Source: Theristus sp. LFF4_11 (Eukaryota > Nematoda > Chromadorea > Monhysterida > Xyalidae). Taken from it: a stretch of 64,000 nt of DNA. Positions 23,801-35,700 of this stretch are shown one piece after another. Every line of letters starts with the position of its first letter. Position 1 is the stretch's first letter. The position numbers and the translations under genes are program-made. The stretch covers positions 1 to 64,000 of the forward strand of contig JASANC010000806.1 in NCBI GenBank assembly GCA_030248135.1, written 5' to 3'. The notes under the pieces were generated by a model that was not told the DNA's origin, did no database searches, and worked only from the letters and a program-made list of their open reading frames with translations.

Positions 23801-26800
23801 CCTTTGGAATTACCTTCTCCAACGAAGTCGCACTGAAATTAAAAAAAATGATGTTTTTGCAACTTTTATCTACACATTTTTTGCTAAAAAGTCAGTATTT
23901 CAAGTTTGTTTGACTTTTATCGCACATTAAAACCGTCTCCAACAGTCTCCGCTGCAAAAAAGAAGCAAAACAGAAAACTGATGAAGAAATTCGATTTTAT
24001 AAACGGCGTGGGATTTTGATTAAATAAAAAAATTCACGAAAAAAACTATTTCATGCTGTTCGCACGTTCCAGTTATCTAATCTGCGGTTATAACATGACC
24101 ATGACATACACAGGGTGAACCAAAAAAGGTTCCAATTTCAAAATGCTCTCATTGGATTGTGTTGAGATGTTTCGAGCTAAAAACTGTAACACTATTAGAA
24201 CATTTTGGGAAGTTTTTCTGACACATTTTTAGGGTATGTTGCAGAAGGGTGGCGGGTAACTGAGAGAAGGATGACTGAGGCCCGGAGGACTGGTCAAAGG
24301 TCACACGCACGGGCGGAGAACTGAGGGAAGGATGACTGAGGCTCCGGAGAACTGATCACCAAATGCGTTTTTCTTTTGTTCCCTGTCCCTATAACATTTA
24401 GCTATAACAATTGCAACGAACAGAAACGAAATCGGCTATTGAATTTTTTTCACATACAAAAGTGGTTTTCCTGTGAATGATAATTAAATCCCATATTTTT
24501 TTCTGAACCAAATACAAACCAAACTTTGAAACAGCAAAAACTGAAATCATATTGTTTAAATAAACATTTTTGTGCAAAAGTGGCTTACTATAAAAACACA
24601 AATGGGATTGTGCAAATAAACGGGTATCGATTCCGGCCAGTTCTGCAAATTAAAAGATAAACGGGCCTCTTTGTGTCAAACTTAGCGACTTTGAAAAATG
24701 AATATGTCAAACAATAAAGTCACGTTTGAACAATTTCATTCAACCAGAAAAAAATCTAACGGGAACGACTTGCCTTTGACCGAACTCAACTAACCGAGAA
24801 CAAACAGGAGCAGCAAATTCAATTAGTTTACAAAATTCTCAGCGTTTGCAAAATCAGCGAAACAGAGTTATAAAAGAATCTTTTTTGATATAGAATTGAC
24901 ACCGAATCGAAAAGCTTGAAAACAAACATTTGAAACGTTTGAAAAGCACTTTTCAAAATCGAGCGGTTCTCGAGCTAAAACAAAAGCGGAATGCTTGCCC
25001 CAAACAATAAACGGTATCAACGAATTTAAACGCATGAAAGCCTTGGTTTAAAAAATCAACACGTTTACCGTTTCAGGAGAACAGAAGCAAATAAATGTCG
25101 ATAAATACGCGGGTGCACCTTGCTGTTTACAAAATCGCAAACATTTCTAACCGGGCCGTAGGCACGGGTCAACTGCTATTACGAAATAATGAACGTTGGC
25201 GAACACCCGAGTGTTCACAACACAAAAAAAGATTTAAAAAGCAATAGGTACAATGAATGTACAGTAACTTGGAAATGCCGAATGCCGAATTGCATTCGAA
25301 TGGTCTTTGGCCACTCCTCGTTGCACTAGAGTCTGAGTGTGCGTGAGCGGTTCTGCTCATAACAGATGGGAATTTATCTTTTGAAATGCAAATTGTTACT
25401 TCTTTTTTAATTCACACAATCTGCCACTTTCTCAACTTTCGCCATAGCAGACCATGTTTTCTGCAGTGAAAGCGCCAAAAAATGTGCAATGATAAACAGT
25501 GAGATTGTTGATAAACATTGTTTTTGTGTCAAAAATTGCTGTTTTTTTTAAATTACACTGTAAAAATAAACTAAAATGTGTAAACTAACAAAATAAATCA
25601 CAAAAAAACTCCTAAGATGTGATAACAGTGTTGCAAATTTCAAATTATAAAGGTCCTAGCACAAGCAGTAAGAGCATTTTGAAGTTGAAACCTTTTTTGG
25701 TTCACCCTGTGTTTTGTCCAACTTGTTTCTATGCAAACATAGTTTCGATCCAAAAAAACTGCATACATGAAAAAAAATTGTTTCTCACCAAGAAATTTTA
25801 AATGGTTTCTGGGCTGAAATTTTAACCAAGCGCAACTGCTCCTTTTTTGGTGTTAAAATTTCAGACGAAACGGTCTAGCCTATAATTAATGCAGAACAAA
25901 ATAGTAATGAAAACCCGAAAAGTTGAACTTTTTGCCCCAAATATGTACAGAACGCTGAGCTCAGCGCACGCCACCACTCAGCAACATGTGATAATAAATG
26001 CAAAACGAAATTGTGAAAACACAAAAAAATGAATAATTTTCGACATTACAGTACGCTGCTTTTCATATTCGAACTAAAGTACCTATAGCGAGTAGCGCGC
26101 CTTTTTGTTTTGTGCTGCTCGGCTTTTCAAGGCACCATTCAACATTACTTTGCATGAAAAGATAACAGTTGCTTATAAAATCAAATAACGCACACCGCAG
26201 TTTTGCGTATAAGGCGCCCTTAAAAATTTTGAAAATAGAACTTATTGTTAAAGAAAAACTGAAATTCTGCGTAACTCCTGTATTACCGGGAGGAGCTCTT
26301 ATAAAAAAAGTTCATCGGTTTTTTCAGTAACAGTTCGTGTTTTCTGTCCAGATTTTGACAGAGACCTTACCGCACCGTTAACTTTTTCAACATAAGCTGT
26401 TGAAACTCTAGATCATACCTGTGCATCTGCGTTGTGTTGCATCGTATTTGCTTTGGTTGGTACACTTGCAACGCCACTTCATTCCTCCGTTCATCCATCC
26501 CTCGTACACTGCCGTACTGCCACCGATACACTTCCGCCACTCCGTGCAGTCTTCGTTCGGATAAGCTAAACATTTCAATTGACAAGCTTTTTTGTTGCAT
26601 GAACGGTGGTCCATAGCACTCAAGAAACGTTCTTACTTCGTCCAGACGTTTAGTTGAAACTTGAACGCCTATATTTTGTAAACTAAATCTTTTACGGGTT
26701 TACTTTATTTTAAAAGGGTTAATTAAAATTTTGTGGGTTCAAATTTTAGCATCAAAAATAAATAGTCCATATGCCGTTCTGGAATGGATGAACATACAAA

Positions 26801-29727
26801 TAATTATATAAGTTGTCATTTGAGCGCACAACCTTAACCGTAACACTTTTCCACAAAAAGCTGTAACAAAAGCTGTAACACCATGGCTGCATTCGACATT
26901 GTATTTTCTCAAGTTTCAGTTCAACGTGTCACATTTGTTAAGAGACCGTCCGGAATTAGGAGGAACATTTTGGTAATACTCTGCCCCTAGCCGAAAATCG
27001 ATTTCGCTCAAATTTGGTATGGAGGTACCCTTAGGTCCAACTAAGAAAAAACCGACCCGCTTTTGGAATGAGACCCTTGTGGTGTGGCGCTAGAGGTCTC
27101 CAAAGTAGGGTATTTCGTCGAAAAACGTCATTTTTGGCGTTTTGAAAAAAAGGTCTTTTAAGGCAACACAGAAGCGTTATCGAATATTGGTGTTAATATG
27201 AAAAATGTAGTATTTTGCAAGGGCTTTCATGTGTTGCATTTAGTTTTTTAAAAAACATAAACTTTTATTTTGGTATAAACAAAAAACCTAAAAAATAAAT
27301 TTCAAAAATTTCACTTTTTGGCTTTATTGCGTCGGCGTTTAGTCCGACCCAAAAATTCTCTCCGCTATCTTTTTCGCAATAAAAAATTGGTCTAGAAAAC
27401 GTTTTAACGAAATGCAAACCGTTCACTCTTTTGAGGTTTTTTTTCGTTGCAAGGTTGGTTGAGAAATTTTTTTGCTAGTATAAGCTTTTATTGCTTTATT
27501 AAGTTTGTCTAAAAAACGTTTTAATCAATGTGATGTGCCATATATACGTAGTTTTGAACGCTCTTTCACGTGGTTTAATTTGTTTTAAAAAATATTAAAC
27601 TATATGTTTGGTGCAAACACAAAATTGCTTCAAACCCCAGAATTTTTGGTGTACCATGAAGAAGTTCATGGTTTCTGCAGTCACAACGTTTTTACTTATC
27701 GTAGTTTTCTTTGCACCATCATTTTCATTGTAAAAAACTGGTTTACAAATTACAAAACATTCACAACAATTTGGTGGTCACGCCTGTGGACAAAGCGTCA
27801 AACAACTATGTTTTCATTTGCAAAAAGCTCTACGTTGAACAAATGAGCAAAGAATTGGGTATTAGTATATCAAATGGTCAATTAAGTTGCGAAGGCAACA
27901 CCACATACACTTTTGTGGGCTCGTCCAATGATTATCTAACCCAAATTCTTGAAAAACATGATAAGTTGGTAAAACATTACAATTATGAAACTAATTGTTG
28001 GGATAATACAATCTATTACTACTAAATTTACAATTTGTCTGTCTGTTTGTCCGTCACACTTTTGAATTGGCGCCCATTTTTTGCTATTTTTGGTATTTTT
28101 GCTATTTAAAAAAGCTTCACATCAATCTCAATCTCAATCTATTTTTAATATCACTTAAAGTTGTTTACACAAAACGCCGCTCTTCACAGTTGAAAGTCAT
28201 CATGATACCACGGTTTTCAAATTGATACTCCATGATTATGAGCGATAATTTCAACGCAACGCACGATGGGCAACTGGCAATTGTTGCTGCTCAAAACTTG
28301 ACGAGCGACTGCGAAAGAAGTAACAGAACCGTCTCTGAAAAAAGTTAGTTTTTTAATTGGGTCGCAATGGTATTTACCAGTCATTTTCACTTTGCAAAAG
28401 GCTTGGGTTATGTTAGGGTAAACGGGTAAAAAGAACCAATGACTGTAAAACGAGACTTAAAAACGTCACTTTATTGTTTCTTCTATTCATTTTCATTTTA
28501 CAAAAAAGGCTTGGCTTATGTTAGGGTAAACGGGTAAACAAGCATTAGCTTTTTAAAACGGGTAATTGAAAAAAATGTTTTATTTTATCTTTTTATTCAA
28601 TTTTACTTAACTTACAAAAAGGATTGACTTAGGTTAGGGTGAACGTGTAAAAATAGCAAAATCATAAACTTCGCATTTTCACTTTACAAAAAAGGCTAGG
28701 CTTAGGTAGACGGGTAAAAGAAGCATTAGCTTTTTAAAACGGGTAATTAAAAAAATCGTTAATTTTTATGTTTTTTATTCAATCTTACTTCACATACAAA
28801 AAAGCTTGACTTAGGTTAGGGTGAACGGGTAAAAATAGCAAAATCATAAACTTCGCATTTTCACTTTACAAAAAAGGCTTGGCTTGGGTAAACGGGTAAA
28901 ATCGATCTTACTTCACTTACAAAAAGGCTTGACTTAGGTTAGGGTGAACGGGTAAAAATAGCAAAATCATAAACTTCGCATTTTCACTTTACCCCAGAAG
29001 CTTTAGCTTTTTAAAACGGGTAATTGAAAAAACGTTAATTTTTATACTTTTTATTCGATCTTACTTCACTTGCAAAAAGGCTTGACTTAGGTTGGGGTGA
29101 ACGGGTAAAAATAGCAAAAACATAAACTTCGCATTTTCACTTTACAAAAAAGGCTTTGCTTATGTTAGGATAAACGGGTAATTGAAACATTAGCTTTTTA
29201 AAACAGGTAATTGAAAAAAACGTACATTTTTATATTTTTTATTCAGCTTTACTTCACTAACAAAAAGGCTTGACTTAGGTTGGGGTGAACGGGTAAAAAT
29301 AGCAAAAACATAAACTTCGCATTTTCACTTTACAAAAAAGGCTTCGCTTATGTTAGGATAAACGGGTAATTGAAACATTAGCTTTTTAAAACAGGTAATT
29401 GAAAAAAAACGTACATTTTTATACTTTTTATTCAGCTTTACTTCACTAACAAAAAGGCTTGACTTAGGTTGGGGTGAAAGGGTAAAAATAGCAAAATCAT
29501 AAACTTCGAATTTTCACTTTACAGAAAAGGCTTCGCTTATGTTACGGTAAACGGGTAAAAGAAGCATTAGCTTTTTAAACCGGGTAATTGAAAAAAACGT
29601 TAATTTTTACATTTTTTATTCAATTTTACTTCACCTACAAAAAGGCTTGCCACTTCACCAAAAAAGCTTGGCATTGATTGATTAAGCTCGGGTCCATTGG
29701 CTAGTCTATATTATTAAATTTACAAAG

Positions 29728-29770
<43 letters not shown>

Positions 29771-32700
29771 AACCGCGTGTCATTTTTGGGCGATTTGAAT
29801 TGGCGCCCATTTTTGCTACTTAAGAAAATTCCATCTCAATTTCCTTAACCTATTTTTTTATTAATGCCAGTTGAGATTGTTTTCTCAAAACGTCGCACTT
29901 CATAGCTGTAGTCATCATGATACTCTCTGGTCAACAGAGACAGTTCAGTGCAGCATAGGCAAATAGAAGCGTGGCTGATCAAAACTTGATGATTGACTGG
30001 GAAAGATGTAACAAAACCGTCTTTGAAAAAAGTTTGAACTTTTTTGTTTTTAAAAATCGGGTTGCAAAACGTACATCGACATCGGCATTGCAAGTTGCAC
30101 TTTGGATTCAAAACAAGTAATTTCATTGAAATTGATACTCCATGTTTCATTTTCAAATTGAGCGATAATTTCAACGTAACGCACGATGGGCAACTGGCAA
30201 TTGTTGCTGCTCAAAACTTGACGAGCGACTGCGAAAGATGTAACAAAACCGTCTTTGAAAAAAGTTAGTTTTTTAATTGGGTCGAAATGGTATTTACCAT
30301 TCATTTTCACTTTGCAAAATGTTTGGGTCATGTTGGGGTAAACGGGTAAAAAGAAGCAATCACTGCAAAACGAAATTATAAACGTCACTTTTTTGTTTCT
30401 TCTATTCATTTTCACTTTAGAAAAAGGCTTGGCTTATGTTAGGGTAACCGGGTAAAAGAAGCATTAGCTTTTTAAAACGGGTATTTTTTAATAAGAAAAC
30501 GTAATTTTTGTATTTTTTTCTCAATCTTACTTAACTTACAAAAAGGCTTGACTTAGGTTAGGGTGAACGGGTAAAAATAGCAAAATCATAAACTTCGCAT
30601 TTTCACTTTGCAAAAAAGGCTTGGCTTAGGTAAACGGGTAAAAAAGCATTAGCTTTTTAAAACGGGTAATTGAAAAAAAACGTTAGTTTTTATGTTTTTA
30701 TTCAATCTTACTTCACACACAAAAAGGCTTGACTTAGGTTAGGGTGAACGGGTAAAAATAGCAAAATCATAAACTTCGCATTTTCACTTTACAAAAAAGG
30801 CTTGGCTTAGGTAAACGGGTAAAAAAGCATTAGCTTTTTAAAACGGGTAAATGAAAAAATCGTTAGTTTTTATATTTTTTATTCAATTTTACTTCACTTA
30901 CAAAAAGGCTCGCCTTCGGTTAGGGTAAACGGGTAAAAATAGCAAAATCATAAACTTCGCATTTTTTATTTATTTTTAAATACATTAAAAAATATTGTAT
31001 TGCAAGCGACCTCACGGCAGCACAAGGTAAATTTTCTTCTGGGTTATTATTCAGTAAACGTTACTGTTTTTTCTTTCTATGTCAATGCCACTTCACCAAA
31101 AAGGCTTGGCATTGATTAAGCCACATACGCTCGGGTCAATTGGCTAGTCTATATTATTAAATTTACAAAGTGTCTGTAACCGCGTGTCATTTTTGGCCGA
31201 TTTGAATTGGCGCCAAATTTACAAAGTGTCTGTAACCGCGTGTCATTTTTGGCCGATTTGAATTGGCGCCCTTTTTTGCTACTTAAGAAAACTAATGGTG
31301 TCCGTTCCGCTACGTTGATTGGCTATTAAAATTTACAAGTTTGAGCCAATTTTGCTATTTAAGTCATCATCAGCTGAATACTCATACTCCATTTTCTAAT
31401 GACAATGCAAAGTTTAAATCGTCATTCCACATGACTTTAGTCATCATGATGCTTTTTGCTCAAGAGCGACAACCAACAAGCGAGACAATCGTAAGAATTG
31501 CAAGGACTCCATTGTAAACGATGGAGTTTTTTCACAAAAAAACGAGTTTTTAAAACAATCGCTTGCAAGTTAATCGCTCTTTTCACAAGGTAGACTTTTT
31601 ATAAAGCCGGTGTTTACAACGACTATTTAGAAAATCGTTGCTTTTTCCTTCATTTGTTTTTTATCATAGAAAATGCGTCACTTAGGATAGAAAAGCTACA
31701 TAACAAAACAAAAGCGACCGTTTTACACAATGGGTACTCAGAAACGTGTTGCTTTTTGTTGCACTCGATCAATAAGAACTGGCTTAGGTTAGGGTAAGCG
31801 GGAAAAAGAAGTAAACATTCAAAACAAAAGCGGGAACTTTGCTACGGGTATTCAGTAAAATGTAGAAAATCGTTGCTTTTTCCTTCATTTGTTTTTTTAT
31901 CATAGAAAACGCGTCACTTAGGATAGAAAAGCTACACAACAAAACAAAAGCGACCGTTTTACACAATGGGTACTCAGAAACGTGTTGCTTTTTGTTGCAC
32001 TCGATCAAAAAGAACTGGCTTAGGTTAGGATAAGCGGGGAAAAGAAGTAAACATTCAAAACAAAAGCGGGAGCTTTGCTACGGGTATTCAGTAAAATGTT
32101 GCTGTTTTGTCATTTCCATTCTATCAAAAATCCTTGGCTAAGATGAGGGTTAAAGGTAAGAGTAGTAAACATACCACACAAAAGTGGCCGTTTTGCAGCG
32201 AATATTCAGAAAAGTTTTGCATTTTTCGTCATTTAAACATTAAAAGGCTTGGCTTAGGTGAGCTTTGCTACGGGTATTCAGTAAAATGTTGCTGTTTTGT
32301 CATTTCCATTCTATCAAAAATCCTGGGCTAACGTTAGGGTTAAAGGTAAGAGTAGTAAACATACCACACAAAACTGGCCGTTTTGCAGCGAATGTTCAGA
32401 AAAGTTTGCATTTTTCGTCATTTAAACTTTAAAAGGCTTGGCTTAGGTTAGAGTAACCGGGAAAAAAAGCAACTTATCAAGACGAAAGTTGGCGTTTTGC
32501 AACAATTCTTCAGAAGTGTTGCCTTTTTGACATTTACACTCTAAAAGGCCTGGCTTAGGTTAGGGTAAACGATCACTTCTATGGTAAATCAACAACAGTC
32601 GGTTAAAGCAGCTCAAAATCAAAATGCAATGCATTTTGAGTCCGCGTCGTAGGCAAGGTCAAAAGGGAAAACCAACTCAAAAATAATAGTTGTATTTATC

Positions 32701-35700
32701 AGCTAACCGTGCCGTAGGCACGGGTCAATTTGCTAGTTTTTTTAATAATGCCAGTTGAGATTGTTTTCTTTTATTAATGCCAGTTGAGATTGTTTTCTCA
32801 AAACGTCGCTTTTCATAGCTGGAGTCATCATGATACTCTTTGGTCAACAGAGACAGTTCAGCGCAACATAGGCAAATGGAAGCGTAGCTGATCAAAACTT
32901 GATGATCGACTGGGAAAGATGTAACAAATCCGTCTTTGAAAAAAGTTTGAACTTTTTTGTTTTTAAAAATCGGGTTGCAAAACGCACATTGACATCGGCA
33001 TTGCAAGTTGCACTTTGGATTCAAAACAAGTAAATTTTATTGAAATTGATACTCCATGTTTCTTTTTATTGTTTATTAATTTAAATACATTAAAAAATAT
33101 TGTATTGTAGGCGGCTTCACGGGAGCACAAGGTAAATTTTCTTCAGATTGGTTATTCAGTAAACGTTACTGTTTTTTCTTTTTAATTCAGTGCCACTTCA
33201 CCAAAAAGGCTTGGCATTGATTAAGCCACATACGCTCGGGTCAATTGGCTAGTACATATGTAATTTTAAACGCTCTTTCACGTGGTTTAAATTGTTTTAA
33301 TAAATTTCAAATTGTTTGGTGCAAACACAAAATTGTGTCAAATCTCAGACCTTTTGGTGTAAATGAAGAAGTTATTGGTTTCTGCAATCAAAACGTTTAC
33401 CTTATCGTTTTTTCTTTACACCATCGTTTTCACCGTAAAAAACTGGTCTAGAAAACATTTTTACAAGATGCAAACCGTTCCGTTTTTTTAAGGATTTTCG
33501 TTACAAGGTTGGTTGAGAACTTTTGATTTTTCCTAGCATAAGCTTTTGTTGCTTCGTTAAGTCTATTTGAAAACGTTTTAACCAACGTGATCTAAACCAT
33601 ATATACGTAGTTTTGAACGCTCTTTCATGTAGTTTAGTTTGTTTTAAAAAATATTAAACTATATGTTTGGTGCAAATACAAAATTGCTTAAAATCCCAGA
33701 CTGTTGGTGTACCATGAAGAAATTCATGAACTCTGCAGTCGCGACGTTTTAGCTAACCGTGATTTTCTTTAAACCACCATTTTAACCGTACAAAACTGGT
33801 CTAGAAACACTGTTGATAACCAACAAAGAAACACCTGCTGTTTCCATATTCTTTCACGAGGTTGTATAAACATTATTTAAAAATTTCATTTATATGTTTG
33901 GTGCAAGCAAAAACATATAAGATTTCATATGTGACGTCTCTAAGCAAAAAACAGTTGTTCCGAAAAACTTAAATATTCATTATTAGTCACTTCCATAGCC
34001 GGTGTCTTTTGATCGTTAAGAACTTCCAGAGGCTTTATTATATCAGCCGCGTCGCGTTCATTTTGCTTTCGACGAGCACGGTCCAACACCTCCTGCTGTT
34101 TCTGCCTCCGCTGTTGTTCTTCGGCCGCGGCTCTACGATGGCGTTCAGCCGCGTCGCGTTCATTTTGCTCTCGACGAGCACGGTCCAACACCTCCTGCTG
34201 TTGCTGCCTCCGCTGTTGTTCTTCGGCTGCGGCTCTACGTTGGCGTTCAGCCGCGTCGCGTTCATTTTGCTCTCGACGAGCACGGTCGCACATCTCCTGC
34301 TGCCATCATCGTTGTTGTTCGTCGGCTCGTTGGCGTGCAGGACGATACAGGTCTTCGGCCTCTGCTCCTTGGCGTGCCGGACGATACATGTCCTCGGCCT
34401 CCGCTCGTTGGCGTGCAAGACGATACAGGTCTTCGGCCTCTGCTCGTTGGCGTGCAGGACGATACAGGTCCTCGGCCACTGCTCCTTGGCGTGCAGGACG
34501 ATGCAGAACCTCCGCTTTTCATATTCAGCAAACGATGGTTTTGTGTGGTGAATCTTAGCGGAATGTATAATAATCCTGTTATCAAATTGCACAGCAATTT
34601 AGTTGTTATGTTCAGTTATTACAGCATTTTTGGTACCGATCACGTTTTTGTAAAAAAATTCAAACACAACTGCAAGAAAAACGGTTAGTTGAAGCGTTGT
34701 TAAGAAAAAATGGTAATCCAATACATCCTCCCTGAGTTTCAACGGATTTTTGTGCTGCACTAAAACACACAATTAAACACACACAGTTTAAAAACTTTTA
34801 CAATTGTGTGAAAGTACATCAAAATAATATATTTCGCACAGATTCCATTTTAAAACCCATTTAAACACATTTTATAGTGGTTTTTTCGTTATGATTGCCA
34901 AAAAGAGGGGAAGCTCATTAGCAATGGAAACAACAGGTGTTTCTTTGTTGGTTATCAACAGTGTTTCTAGACCAGTTTTGTACGGTTAAAATGATGGTTT
35001 AAAGAAAATCACGGTTAGTTAAAACGTTTCGACTGCAGAGTTCATGAATTTCTTCATGGTACACCAACAGTCTGGGATTTTAAGCAATTTTGTATTTGCA
35101 CCAAACATACAGTTTAATATTTTTTAAACAAACTAAACCACATGAAAGAGCGTTCAAAATTACGTATAGGTTTAGATCACGTTGGTTAAAACGTTTTCAA
35201 ATAGACTTAACGAAGCAACCAAAGCTTATGCTAGGAAAAATCAAAAGTTCTCAACCAACCTTATAACGAAAGACCTTAAAAAACGGAACGGTTTGCATCT
35301 TGTTAAAATGTTTTCTAGACCAGTTTTTTACGGTGAAAACGATGGTGCAAAGAAAAAACAATAAGGTAAAACGTTTTGATTGCAGAAACCATGAACTTCT
35401 TCATTTACACCAAAAGGTCTGGGATTTGACACAATTTTGTGTTTGCACCGAACATATAGTCTGAAATTTATCAAAACAATTTAAACCACGTGAAAGAGCG
35501 TTCAAAATTACGTATGTATGGAACAGATCACATTGGTTAAACGTTTGTAAATGAACTTTATGAACCAATAAAAGCTTAACTAGCAAAATAAAAATTTCTC
35601 AACCAACATTGTAACGAAAAAAAAACAAAAATGAGAACGGTTTGCATCTTGCTAAAATGTTTTCTAAACCAGTTTTTACAATGAAAATGATGGTGCAAAG

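Larger units (their letters stand above)
28012..33252 (+). mobile_element. 5.2-kb Helitron array inside the TTAA element
   Basis: It starts TCTATTACTACTAAATTT after A and ends GGTCAATTGGCTAG before T. Four units abut: 28012-29704, 29705-31147, 31148-32736 and a 5'-truncated unit 32737-33252. Tails of both subtypes occur. Several CTAG|TCTATATTATT junctions show head-to-tail insertion. No Rep/helicase coding seen. Confidence 0.85.
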
